Origin: Limnohabitans sp. B9-3
GTDB lineage: Bacteria; Pseudomonadota; Gammaproteobacteria; Burkholderiales; Burkholderiaceae_C
Assembly: GCF_002778325.1 (NCBI RefSeq)
Contig: NZ_NESI01000003.1
Location: forward strand, 1-64,000
Length of the DNA: 64,000 bases
Reading direction: 5' to 3'
Below, one piece after another: positions 1-8,161 of this stretch. Both the position numbers and the translations under genes were made by a program. Below the pieces are notes generated by a model, which saw only the letters and a list, made by a program, of their open reading frames with translations, searched no databases and was not told the origin of the DNA. Position 1 is the stretch's first letter; the number at the start of each line of letters is the position of its first letter.

Positions 1-58
1 CTTCAGGTTTTTTGTAATCCGCCAACAGGCGGTCTATGAGTTCGTTGCTTACGGTCAT
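1..58 (-). CDS. IS256-family transposase, N-terminal fragment (runs off the window)
   Basis: On the minus strand an ATG at 58-56 opens a frame reading MTVSNELIDRLLADYKKPE before the window edge. This matches my recollection of the well-conserved start of IS256-family (DDE, mutator-type) transposases. A purine-rich stretch (AAAGGAAGAG) precedes the ATG as a ribosome site. Only 19 codons are visible, so intactness cannot be judged. It is transcribed away from flaG. Confidence 0.8.
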   Translation of the reverse strand, partial: MTVSNELIDRLLADYKKPE

Positions 59-126
59 TTCTCTTCCTTTGAAGATGAAGGCAGTTTCCTGCCATTAGAC
101 CGTTTACACAAAATCTAGGACACGCC
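1..126. mobile_element. Terminal part of an IS256-family insertion sequence
   Basis: The transposase start at 58 is followed outward by about 65 noncoding bases, including GTTTACACAAAATCTAGGAC (104-123), which resembles terminal inverted repeats of this family. The exact edge is a guess between about 120 and 130. The other end and the target duplication lie outside the window. The element stops before the sigma-28-like promoter of flaG, so flagellar expression need not be interrupted. Confidence 0.55.
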
Positions 127-156
127 CGGGTTCTGAACTATTTTTAAAAATTTCGC

Positions 157-183
157 TCAAGTTTTTTTTGAGCGTGTCGATTC
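157..183 (+). promoter_or_regulatory. Sigma-28 (FliA)-like promoter of flaG, overlapping a small palindrome
   Basis: TCAAGTTT (157-164), 11 nt, then GTCGATTC (176-183) fits the FliA pattern TAAAGTTT-N11-GCCGATAA in spacing and partly in sequence. The same -35 word with the same spacing occurs before fliC. The -35 lies inside a perfect inverted repeat, CGCTCAA (154-160) and TTGAGCG (168-174), around a T-rich loop. Assigned by eye from two promoters that support each other. Confidence 0.6.
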
Positions 184-257
184 ACATCTCGTTGAACCTT
201 CTTTGATGCGCTGAGCAATCGTGCTCAGCCTGTTCGTTAGGTTCTGAAAGGCACGAT

Positions 258-617
258 ATGGGAATCGAAATTCAACCACGCAGCACCCCTTTGCCAGCGT
301 CGAGTGAGCCTGTGCGTCATGAGCCTGCAACCAAGGTGGCAGCTCCCGTTGCGGCCAAACCCACCACTGAATTGATCGGTGACAGTGAGCGTATGCGTAA
401 AAACTTAGACGCTGCCATTGAGCACATCAACTCGGTGATGCGAGATGGGGGCCGCAACCTTTCTTTCTCTATCGATCCAGCGTTAGGACGTCCTATCGTG
501 GTGGTTCGCAAGCAAGACACTGGCGAAGTGATTCGTCAGTTTCCTAATGAAGTGGTCATCAAAGTGGCCCACAGCATTGACGCACTCAAGGGCGTTTTGC
601 TCAACAAAGAAATTTAA
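258..617 (+). CDS. flaG: FlaG family flagellar protein
   Basis: 119 residues. The N-terminal half is Pro/Ala-rich and disordered-looking. The C-terminal part (about 45-119) carries the FlaG pattern: LDAAIEHINS, then LSFSIDP, PIVVVRKQDTGEVIRQFP and a final helix. FlaG proteins are small cytoplasmic factors linked to flagellar filament length and flagellin or cap regulation; the mechanism is not settled. AAAGG before the ATG is the ribosome site. It precedes a flagellin gene with its own promoter. fliD and fliS, common neighbours of flaG, are not in the window. Confidence 0.9.
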   Translation: MGIEIQPRSTPLPASSEPVRHEPATKVAAPVAAKPTTELIGDSERMRKNLDAAIEHINSVMRDGGRNLSFSIDPALGRPIVVVRKQDTGEVIRQFPNEVVIKVAHSIDALKGVLLNKEI

Positions 618-632
618 ATTTTTCTAAATTTC

Positions 633-659
633 TCAAGTTTTTTTTGGTGTTGACGATCT
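633..659 (+). promoter_or_regulatory. Sigma-28 (FliA)-like promoter of the first flagellin
   Basis: TCAAGTTT (633-640), 11 nt, GACGATCT (652-659). Seven of eight -35 positions match TAAAGTTT and the spacer is exact; the -10 retains the CGAT core. The predicted leader is about 60 nt and ends at an AGGAGA ribosome site just before the ATG at 724. The -35 and following T-tract are the same as before flaG, suggesting a shared late-class sigma factor. Confidence 0.65.
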
Positions 660-723
660 ATAGCTCATCAAGAAAACGTTCTTGTAAATTTTTCGGTAAA
701 TCCATCTTTCTAGGAGAAGCACC

Positions 724-2850
724 ATGTCAGTGATTAACACCAACACGAAAGCGCTTGTGGCTCAAGAGTCTATGCGTTCAAGTAACCTTAACCTGAGCAA
801 CGCCATGGAGCGCTTGTCCACAGGTAAGAAGATCAACTCAGCCAAAGACGACGCTGCTGGTTTGGCCATCACCAACCGCATGACAGCGCAAATTCGCGGT
901 ATCGCCAAAGCAACGCAGAACACCAACGATGCGATTTCCATGACACAAACCGCTGAAGGCGCGATCAGCAACGTGGGTGATGTCTTGCAACGTATGCGTG
1001 AATTGGCCGTGCAAGCAGGTTCCGGCACGATGAACGACACAGACCGTTCTTCTATGCAATTGGAAGTGTCTCAGTTGAAAATGCAAATTGACGAAATCGC
1101 TACCAAGACTAACCACAACAACATCAAGTTGTTGGACGGGTCCTCTCAAAATGTGGTGATTCAAACCGGCACCAATGCGGGTGACACCATGAAAGTTGGT
1201 TTCGCCTCAATGCAAACCAAAGACATTGGTGTGGGTTCACGCGCATCTTTGTCTTCAGTGGGTGGCGCGTACACGGCTAACACCACATTAGATTCAATTT
1301 CTGCAGGCGCTTTGTTGATCAACGGTGTTTCAGTGGGCGCGTCCCTTGCCTCCGATGATTCTTCATCACCTGCAACTGCCGCTGCTGCCAGCGCGATTGC
1401 CAAAGCTGCTGCCATCAACAAAGTCTCTGACTTGAGCGGCGTTTATGCTAAGGCCGGCCCCACCACTGTTTCGGGTGCCAACTCGCAAGCCGTCGAAGCT
1501 GCGGCTTCCACGATTGCAATGACGATCAACGGCGTGACCATTGATTCGTTCTCTACATCGACCATTTCAACGGGTCTTTCCCGTCAAACTGCAGTGAACG
1601 CGATCAATGCCAAATCAGCGTTGACAGGTGTGGTTGCGACCGACACCCAAAACGACGATACAGGGGTCACTTTGACTGCTGCTGACGGCCGCAACATCGT
1701 CATCACAGGTACCACAACCAACCAAGCAGGTTTGGCTGACGCCAGCACCAACGTTGGTTCCTATTCGCTCTACACATTGGACGGCCGTGATATCAACGTC
1801 AGCATGAAAGATGGCGTAACAGGCAACGACGTTGAGGCACAAAGTGGCTTGCGTACAGGCACTTATAAGGCTGATCAAGCCATATTTACCACCATGAAGC
1901 GAACCAACCCAGCTGCCGCTACTGCACCTACCTCAGCTTTGCAGGGTTTGATGAACGGCAACAGCATGATCATCAACGGTGTTGCGATTGGCCAAGCCAA
2001 CTCAAATGACGACACAGCCTCTAACACTGGCCCATTGTCTTCAGTGGCTAAAACAACAGCCATTGCCATTGCGGCTGCCATTAACCGTAAATCAGACATG
2101 ACGGGTGTGAAGGCCACCGCTGCCCCTAACGTGCTGCGAGGCGAGGGCTTTACCGCTGCCGCTTCCAACGCGCAAGTCATGTTGAACGGTGTTTCGTTTA
2201 CGCTGAACACACAAACACGTGATGGTGCCGTGGATTCTTACAACCAGTACTCTGGCCAAACCGGCGTGACTGCCCGTGCTGTGGGTGATGGCATTGAGTT
2301 GACAGCTGCCGACGGTCGCAACATCAACATTGGCGCTTCTGCGGGTTCTGCTGCGCTTGGTTTGACAGGCCTGACCATTGGTACCAGCGATACCTCGGCG
2401 CTTTCAGTGACCTTCATTTCAACCGTCACTTTGAGCTCTGACAACGCGTTCAAAATCGAAGCGGGTTCAAACGGCATCACCAACTTGGAAAAACTTGGCT
2501 TCCGCCAAGGTACGTATGGTGGCGCAGACAATGGCATGAAGGTCAACCAAATTGACATCAGCACGGTCACTGGTGCGAACCAAGCCCTTGCCGCGATCGA
2601 TTCGGCCTTGAACACCGTCAGTGCTGCACAAGCCAAGTCAGGTGCGATCAGCAACCGTTTGGATGTGGTGGTGAGCAACTTGGCAGAAAGTTCGCAAAAC
2701 ATGCAAGCTTCTCGCAGCCGCATCATGGACACTGACTACGCCAGTGAGACCACCAACATGGCCAAGCAGCAGATCATTCAGCAAGCTGCAACAGCAATGT
2801 TGGCGCAAGCCAACCAGTCTTCACAAGGCGTGTTGTCTCTGTTGAAGTAA
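724..2850 (+). CDS. fliC: Flagellin (large, with hook-IN-type insertions)
   Basis: 708 residues, well above the roughly 280-500 of simple flagellins. The N-terminal D0/D1 is canonical: MSVINTNTKALVAQ, LSTGKKINSAKDDAAGLAI and RMRELAVQA. The C-terminus is canonical too: SRIMDTDYASETTNMAKQQI, then AMLAQANQSSQGVLSLLK. The central variable part (about 150-600) contains repeated INGVxIG...AIAKAAAIN...TGV units resembling the flagellin hook-IN motif. It is rich in Ser/Thr, so plausible glycosylation sites for the adjacent pseudaminic acid system. AGGAGA lies before the ATG; a strong terminator follows. Monocistronic or coupled to the next gene by read-through. Confidence 0.95.
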   Translation: MSVINTNTKALVAQESMRSSNLNLSNAMERLSTGKKINSAKDDAAGLAITNRMTAQIRGIAKATQNTNDAISMTQTAEGAISNVGDVLQRMRELAVQAGSGTMNDTDRSSMQLEVSQLKMQIDEIATKTNHNNIKLLDGSSQNVVIQTGTNAGDTMKVGFASMQTKDIGVGSRASLSSVGGAYTANTTLDSISAGALLINGVSVGASLASDDSSSPATAAAASAIAKAAAINKVSDLSGVYAKAGPTTVSGANSQAVEAAASTIAMTINGVTIDSFSTSTISTGLSRQTAVNAINAKSALTGVVATDTQNDDTGVTLTAADGRNIVITGTTTNQAGLADASTNVGSYSLYTLDGRDINVSMKDGVTGNDVEAQSGLRTGTYKADQAIFTTMKRTNPAAATAPTSALQGLMNGNSMIINGVAIGQANSNDDTASNTGPLSSVAKTTAIAIAAAINRKSDMTGVKATAAPNVLRGEGFTAAASNAQVMLNGVSFTLNTQTRDGAVDSYNQYSGQTGVTARAVGDGIELTAADGRNINIGASAGSAALGLTGLTIGTSDTSALSVTFISTVTLSSDNAFKIEAGSNGITNLEKLGFRQGTYGGADNGMKVNQIDISTVTGANQALAAIDSALNTVSAAQAKSGAISNRLDVVVSNLAESSQNMQASRSRIMDTDYASETTNMAKQQIIQQAATAMLAQANQSSQGVLSLLK

Positions 2851-2871
2851 GTTTTGCTTATCTATTAAACT

Positions 2872-2900
2872 GGGGGAAGGGCAACCTTCCCCCTTTTTTT
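2872..2900 (+). terminator. Rho-independent terminator after fliC, abutting the next ATG
   Basis: A 9-bp GC-rich stem GGGGGAAGG / CCTTCCCCC with a GCAA tetraloop is followed by seven T residues, 22 nt after the flagellin stop. The T-run ends at 2900 and the ATG of the TPR-glycosyltransferase starts at 2901. Any ribosome site for that ATG would therefore sit inside the hairpin. Confidence 0.93.
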
Positions 2901-4502
2901 ATGAGTAATCCCAAAAAAATACTAATAAAGGCCGAAAAGGCCATGTCAAGTGGGCACTTTTCTAAAGCCATTGAGCATTTGGATGAATTGCTTTTAGCGC
3001 ATCCAGAAGAACAAAAATATTTGATGATGCGTGGCGAAGCGCATTTACGGTCTGAAAACTATGAGTCGGGATTGATTGACTTTGCCAAAGTCGTAGAAGC
3101 TGACAGTAAAAATATCAGGGCCTTGGTGAACTTCGCTGTGGCATTGATTCGTTGTAACAAACAAAATGACGCCAAAGATATTTTGGAGTATGTGCTTGAG
3201 CTCGACCCTGAAAGTTATGACGCACACATTAATTTATGTAACGTCTATCAAACATTGGGTAAGTCTGAGGAGTCTTTGAAGCTCTCTATTAAGGCAATTC
3301 AAATCAAGCCTGATTCTGTTGTGGCTTTTAATAATTTAGGTACCGCGTTTGCTGATCTGAATATGGTTTCAGAAGCGCGTGAAGCACTCATTATTGCAAA
3401 CCAAATTGATCCCTCCTACATTCCTACGGTCATTAATCTAGCCCAGATTCAAGTAAAGCTAGAAAATTATGCTGAAGGTGCAAGACTTTATGAGGAAGCG
3501 CTTCTGCGCAAGAATATTTCTCCCAACGAAGCTGCGCTTGTCAAGTACTACCTTGGCTATGCCTATTTGCATCAGGGTGAATTGGGCAAAGGTTGGGACT
3601 ATTATGAAAATGGTTTTGGTTCGTTACTGCCAGTGGCTGCTTTGCGATCTAAAAGAAAATTCCAACAGCCGCAATGGCAGGGCGAGCCAATTGGTGATAA
3701 AACCTTGCTTATTTGGCGTGAGCAGGGCTTAGGCGACGAAATAGAGTTTGCAACCTGCTTGCACGATGTGTCTTTGATGGGCATCAACGTCATTCTCGAA
3801 TGCGAGCCTCGTTTGATTGATATTTTCAATCGTACTTTCCCCGCATTCACGGTGAGAGCGGAATCGATAGGGCCAGATTTTTTCCCTGCGGCACACGACT
3901 TCGATGTTCAATGCGCGATTGGCTCATTGCCACGTATTTTCAGGCGTGAAATGGCGTCTTTTACGCAACCTGCCACGCCACTGGCCTTGCGTGACTCGAG
4001 TTTGCAAACCTACAAAGAACGCTTATCTGGCTATTCCTCCAAGAAACTTGTGGGCATCTGTTGGCGAAGTGGTTTGTTTTCGATGGCCAGAAATTTCAAT
4101 TACACGGCACTTTTAGACTGGAAAGAACTGCTTGTTCAGCAAGACTTTCAATTTGTAAATTTGCAATATGGCGATTGTGAAAATGAGTTGCTTGAAATTG
4201 AGGCCGCACTAGGCATTCAAATTCTTCGCTGGCCAGACCTAGATTTAAAAAAAGATTTAGAGAACGTATTAGCACTGATTAAGAATCTAGATGCAGTTGT
4301 GACTGTTGGAACTGCAGTCAGTTCATTGGCTGGCTCATGTGATGTACCAACGTATTTGTTAGCTAAGCCAGGCTGGATGATGCTCGGACAAACCGATCGC
4401 TACCCATGGTATTCATGCGTCACACCGCTTCTGGCTGCAAAAGGTGAACACCTTGCAGAAAAGATCCCACACATTCCGGAGTTAATCCGAAAATTAGGAT
4501 GA
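2901..4502 (+). CDS. TPR-domain glycosyltransferase, FlmG-like, candidate flagellin glycosyltransferase
   Basis: 533 residues. Residues 1 to about 220 form tandem TPR helices (AIEHLDELLLAHPEE, AKDILEYVLELDPES, SLKLSIKAIQIKPDS). From about 250 a GT-B-like domain follows, with LLIWREQGLGDEIEFATCL, KLVGICWRSG and LDAVVTVGTAVSSLAGSC, resembling GT9/GT41-type transferases. Caulobacter FlmG has this layout: its TPRs bind flagellin and its GT domain transfers pseudaminic acid. With a flagellin upstream and pse genes downstream, the same job is a good inference. The start is uncertain: ATG 2901 has no free ribosome site, and ATG 2943 follows AAAAGG. Confidence 0.8.
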   Translation: MSNPKKILIKAEKAMSSGHFSKAIEHLDELLLAHPEEQKYLMMRGEAHLRSENYESGLIDFAKVVEADSKNIRALVNFAVALIRCNKQNDAKDILEYVLELDPESYDAHINLCNVYQTLGKSEESLKLSIKAIQIKPDSVVAFNNLGTAFADLNMVSEAREALIIANQIDPSYIPTVINLAQIQVKLENYAEGARLYEEALLRKNISPNEAALVKYYLGYAYLHQGELGKGWDYYENGFGSLLPVAALRSKRKFQQPQWQGEPIGDKTLLIWREQGLGDEIEFATCLHDVSLMGINVILECEPRLIDIFNRTFPAFTVRAESIGPDFFPAAHDFDVQCAIGSLPRIFRREMASFTQPATPLALRDSSLQTYKERLSGYSSKKLVGICWRSGLFSMARNFNYTALLDWKELLVQQDFQFVNLQYGDCENELLEIEAALGIQILRWPDLDLKKDLENVLALIKNLDAVVTVGTAVSSLAGSCDVPTYLLAKPGWMMLGQTDRYPWYSCVTPLLAAKGEHLAEKIPHIPELIRKLG

Positions 4503-5114
4503 TTTTTCCATCAAAAACCACGTGGTGTCGTCGTTTGTGAAATACGCATCTCGGTGGTAATTGAACCCATAATCGATCAAGCGCAAGTTGTACTTTGAAA
4601 TTAACTCGCCAGCAAAATCTCGTTTGAACAAGCGATCTTGATGGCCACGATATTCAATGGCCACGGGCGACGGGTTGTAGTACTCGCACACCATGATGTA
4701 ACGATTGGACAGTTTATAAAGGTTTTCATAAACCGTATCCAGTTTTTCTGGATTGATATGAATAAGCACGCCTTTCGTGAAAGTCAAATCGAATTTTTTA
4801 TCCATACCCAATGGCTCGGTGATGGTCGTATTGATAATTTCGGCCATCTTTTGATCTGCAGCGGATTGGGCTGCTGATTGGTTGATTTCGTAACCGCGAA
4901 GATCGAATTGCCGATGAATCCGATTCAGGGCTGATAGGTTGAGGCCAATGTTGCAACCCAACTCAGCCACCGATTTGACGGTGGACGCAGAACGAAATAT
5001 TTTGGAGAATAGTGCGATATTAGATGCAATGAGCGCTTCACCTTCATTGCGGCTTGGGTAGTCGTTGCCAAAATCTGTGGCCCAAAACTTCTCTTGTTCA
5101 GTTTGGTAGTTCAT
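4494..5114 (-). CDS. Pseudaminic acid biosynthesis-associated SAM methyltransferase
   Basis: 206 residues. ATG 5114 is chosen because GAGG sits 8 nt upstream, at the end of pseB; a longer frame would overlap pseB. The SAM-binding motif VAELGCNIGLNLSALN is followed by an acidic beta2 end (GYEIN) and FDLTFTKGVLIHINPEKL, the style of the small methylases found in pseudaminic acid clusters. It lies 10 nt downstream of pseB, so co-transcribed and translationally close. Its 3' end overlaps that of the TPR-glycosyltransferase by 9 bp tail to tail. Likely O-methylates the glycan; the acceptor is unknown. Confidence 0.8.
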   Translation of the reverse strand: MNYQTEQEKFWATDFGNDYPSRNEGEALIASNIALFSKIFRSASTVKSVAELGCNIGLNLSALNRIHRQFDLRGYEINQSAAQSAADQKMAEIINTTITEPLGMDKKFDLTFTKGVLIHINPEKLDTVYENLYKLSNRYIMVCEYYNPSPVAIEYRGHQDRLFKRDFAGELISKYNLRLIDYGFNYHRDAYFTNDDTTWFLMEKSS

Positions 5115-5124
5115 TGTTAATTCC

Positions 5125-6153
5125 TCAAATAGGTTCGAATGCTGGATCCATGTGGAGTTTGATGAGCGAACGAATTTGTTCGACACTCAAAAAATCGGGA
5201 TTAGAGCCTGACTCGTAAGCAAACCCAGCTGGCACGGGTTTGGCTTTTAATGCTTCAAGGTACTCAGGCATTTTGTTTTGTAAGCCCGCGCCCAAAATGG
5301 CGTAATACCCACCCAAGTCAATGGTGCTAGGGCTGTCGCTGCTGGTGATCATTTCTTCATGCAGCTTTTCGCCTGGGCGGATGCCGACAATCTCGTGCTT
5401 GCAGTTGGGTGCGACGGCCTCGGCCACATCGCCAATGCGGTAGCTGGGAATTTTGGGCACCAAAATTTCACCGCCCAATGCATGCTCTAAGGCCCAAAAC
5501 ACCATTTCTACGCCATCTTCCAAAGGTATGTTGAAGCGTGTCATGGCCATGTCGGTGATGGGTAGCACGCCTGTTTTGGCTTTGCTCATGAAAAAAGGAA
5601 TCACGGACCCGCGTGAGCCCATTACATTGCCATAGCGCACCACAGAAAACCTCAGGTCGCGGTCGCCGCGAAAGTTGTTGGCTGCAATAAACAGCTTATC
5701 GCTGCAGAGTTTGGTGGCGCCATACAAATTGATGGGTGCTGCGGCTTTGTCGGTCGACAGGGCCACCACGCGGCGTACGCCTTTGTCAAGGCAAGCTTCG
5801 ATCACGTTTTGCGCGCCCATGATGTTGGTTTTGATGAACTCAAAGGGGTTGTATTCGGCGGCAGGAACTTGCTTCAAGGCGGCAGCATGCACCACGGTGT
5901 CAATGCCTTCCATGGCGCGTGACAAACGGCCAGGGTCTCGCACGTCGCCAATGAAGAACCGAAGTGCAGGGTATTTGACTTGGGGAAACTCTTGCTGCAT
6001 CTCGTACTGCTTCAACTCATCGCGGCTAAACACCACCAATCGTTTGATCTTGGGGCAGTGGTCCAGCACAGACTTGACAAACGCCTTGCCAAACGAGCCA
6101 GTTCCCCCTGTGATGAGGATGGATTGGTCGCAAATGTCCATGTTTTGATGCAT
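5125..6153 (-). CDS. pseB: UDP-N-acetylglucosamine 4,6-dehydratase (inverting) PseB
   Basis: 342 residues, a short-chain dehydrogenase/reductase. GGTGSFGKAFV near residue 16 is the NADP-binding loop, and YGATKLCSDKL carries the YxxxK catalytic pair. RPGEKLHEEM is typical of the PseB/FlaA1 family. It converts UDP-GlcNAc to the 4-keto-6-deoxy-L-arabino sugar, the first step to pseudaminic acid. Two starts are possible, Met1 or Met5 (ATG 6141), neither with a strong ribosome site. It is divergent from pseC and followed by the methylase gene. Confidence 0.92.
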   Translation of the reverse strand: MHQNMDICDQSILITGGTGSFGKAFVKSVLDHCPKIKRLVVFSRDELKQYEMQQEFPQVKYPALRFFIGDVRDPGRLSRAMEGIDTVVHAAALKQVPAAEYNPFEFIKTNIMGAQNVIEACLDKGVRRVVALSTDKAAAPINLYGATKLCSDKLFIAANNFRGDRDLRFSVVRYGNVMGSRGSVIPFFMSKAKTGVLPITDMAMTRFNIPLEDGVEMVFWALEHALGGEILVPKIPSYRIGDVAEAVAPNCKHEIVGIRPGEKLHEEMITSSDSPSTIDLGGYYAILGAGLQNKMPEYLEALKAKPVPAGFAYESGSNPDFLSVEQIRSLIKLHMDPAFEPI

Positions 6154-6294
6154 ACAAATGGCGTCGGTAAATCGACGATTTAATGAGAATGCAAGTTATC
6201 AAGCAGAAGGCGTGCCAACCTTGTCATTGCTGGTCTGCTAATTGCTTTGATCCAAGACGAACACCTACACATGACGGGAATTCGACATTCTTTT

Positions 6295-7473
6295 ATGAAA
6301 AATTCACACGAAATAATTCCTTATGGACGCCAATCCATCTCAGAAGCCGATATCCAGTCGGTGGTAGATGTGTTGCGCTCTGACTTTTTGACGCAAGGTC
6401 CTGTGGTGCCCGCGTTTGAGCAAGCGCTGGCAGCGTATTGCCATGCGCAGCATGGCGTTGCCGTGAGCAGCGCCACCTCGGCCCTGCACATCGCGTGTTT
6501 GGCTTTGGGTTTAGGCTCCAGCGACTGGTTGTGGACCAGTGCCATCACCTTTGTGGCGTCTGCCAACTGTGGTTTGTACTGCGGCGCACAGGTGGACTTT
6601 GTGGACATCGACCCCCGTACCTTCAATATGTGCCCCATGGCGCTAGAGGCCAAACTGAGAGAGGCACAACAACTTGGCAAGCTGCCCAAAGTGGTGGTGC
6701 CCGTGCACATGTGCGGTCAACCCTGCGACATGGCGGCCATTCACGCCTTGTCAGTTCAATATGGCTTCAAAATCATTGAAGACGCATCGCACGCCATAGG
6801 CGCTCGGTACAAGAACGAGCCCGTGGGCAACTGCCAATACAGCAACATCACGGTGTTCAGCTTTCATCCCGTCAAAATCATCACCACCGCAGAGGGCGGC
6901 ATGGCCGTGACCAACGACGCTGCGTTAGCCAATAAATTGGTCCAATTGCGAAGCCATGGCATCAGCAGCACGCCGTCAGACATGCAAGCGCGACCCGCAG
7001 ATGAAATTTGGAACTACCAACAACTGAGCTTGGGCTTCAACTACCGCATGACTGAGCTTCAAGCCGCCTTGGGTTTGAGTCAGCTCAAAAAGCTGGATGA
7101 GTTTGTGCAAACCCGTCACGTTGTCGCCACTCATTACGACGAAGCTTTCAAGGAACTGCCTGTTAAAACACCGTGGCAGCACCCTGATGCTTACTCCAGC
7201 TACCACCTGTATCCCATTCAAGTTGAATCATCCATATGTGGCAAGTCTCAAAAAGAGGTCTATCAGGTATTGACCCATGCGGGCATTCGCGTGAATTTGC
7301 ACTACATCCCTGTTTACAGGCAACCATACTTTGAGCGCATGGGCTTCAAGCCAGGTTACTGCCCCCATGCCGAGCATTACTTCAAGTCCAGCATCAGCAT
7401 TCCTGTGTATGCATCCATGAGCGATGAGCAACAGGGCCGAGTGGTTGAAGAAATAAGGAGCGCCTTGCTATGA
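6295..7473 (+). CDS. pseC: UDP-4-amino-4,6-dideoxy-N-acetyl-beta-L-altrosamine transaminase PseC
   Basis: 392 residues from ATG 6295. This start gives MKNSHEIIPYGRQSISEADI, close to family N-termini; ATGs at 6247 and 6271 are less likely. DegT/DnrJ/EryC1 fold type I PLP enzyme: substrate-phosphate region SSATSALHIACLALG, IIEDASHAIGA, and the PLP lysine in FSFHPVKIITTAEGG. It aminates C4 of the PseB product. The stop overlaps the pseF start by 4 nt. It opens an eight-gene plus-strand glycan operon running to 14952. Confidence 0.93.
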   Translation: MKNSHEIIPYGRQSISEADIQSVVDVLRSDFLTQGPVVPAFEQALAAYCHAQHGVAVSSATSALHIACLALGLGSSDWLWTSAITFVASANCGLYCGAQVDFVDIDPRTFNMCPMALEAKLREAQQLGKLPKVVVPVHMCGQPCDMAAIHALSVQYGFKIIEDASHAIGARYKNEPVGNCQYSNITVFSFHPVKIITTAEGGMAVTNDAALANKLVQLRSHGISSTPSDMQARPADEIWNYQQLSLGFNYRMTELQAALGLSQLKKLDEFVQTRHVVATHYDEAFKELPVKTPWQHPDAYSSYHLYPIQVESSICGKSQKEVYQVLTHAGIRVNLHYIPVYRQPYFERMGFKPGYCPHAEHYFKSSISIPVYASMSDEQQGRVVEEIRSALL

Positions 7474-8156
7474 ACATCGCTGTCATTCCAGCGCGTGGCG
7501 GCAGCAAACGCATTCCACGAAAAAACATCAAAGAATTTGGTGGCAAGCCGATGATTGCTTATGCCATCACGGCTGCAAAAAACTCAGGTTTGTTTGACCA
7601 TGTGTTGGTGTCCACGGATGACGCAGAAATAGCAAAAATTGCGCAAGCGTGGGGAGCCGAAACACCCTTTGTGAGGCCAGCAGAATTGGCCAATGACTAC
7701 ACGGCCACAGTGCCCGTCGTGGTACATGCCATTCAGGCCTGTGAGGCGTTGGGTTGGGATTTTTCCAACGTGTGTTGTATTTATCCGGGTGTGCCATTCA
7801 TTCAAGTGGAAGATTTGCAAGGTGCGTTCAAACACCTAGAAGCAGGCAGTGCTGACTATTGTTTTCCCGTCACAGAGTTTCCGTCAGCCATCCAACGCGC
7901 ATTGAAGCAAGGTAGTCATGGGGTGATGCAACCCTTCTTTCCAGAGTTTCAACTCACCAGAACACAAGACCTAGAGCCTGCCTTTTACGACGCTGGGCAG
8001 TTTTATTGGGGCCAAAAAAAGGCTTGGTTAAGCAATCCACGCATTCACAGCAGTGGCGCAGGGTATGTCATTCCAAGTTGGCGCGTGGTCGATATTGACA
8101 CGCCCGCAGATTGGGACCGTGCCGAGCGTTTGGCACTGGCCACAGACGTCAGGTAA
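7470..8156 (+). CDS. pseF: CMP-pseudaminic acid cytidylyltransferase PseF
   Basis: 228 residues. The N-terminus IAVIPARGGSKRIPRKNIKEFGG is the nucleotide-binding signature of CMP-sugar synthetases, followed by VLVSTDDAEIAKIA and VVDIDTPADWDRAE. It activates pseudaminic acid with CTP for transfer. It is placed mid-operon with an ATGA overlap to pseC; pseG-pseH starts 5 nt after its stop. Confidence 0.93.
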   Translation: MNIAVIPARGGSKRIPRKNIKEFGGKPMIAYAITAAKNSGLFDHVLVSTDDAEIAKIAQAWGAETPFVRPAELANDYTATVPVVVHAIQACEALGWDFSNVCCIYPGVPFIQVEDLQGAFKHLEAGSADYCFPVTEFPSAIQRALKQGSHGVMQPFFPEFQLTRTQDLEPAFYDAGQFYWGQKKAWLSNPRIHSSGAGYVIPSWRVVDIDTPADWDRAERLALATDVR

Positions 8157-8161
8157 TTCAC

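Noticed and set aside
5226..5242. TGGCACGGGTTTGGC inside pseB on the plus strand
   Set aside because: Spacing fits sigma-54 but the -12 reads TGGC, and it lies within a coding region with no gene following on that strand.
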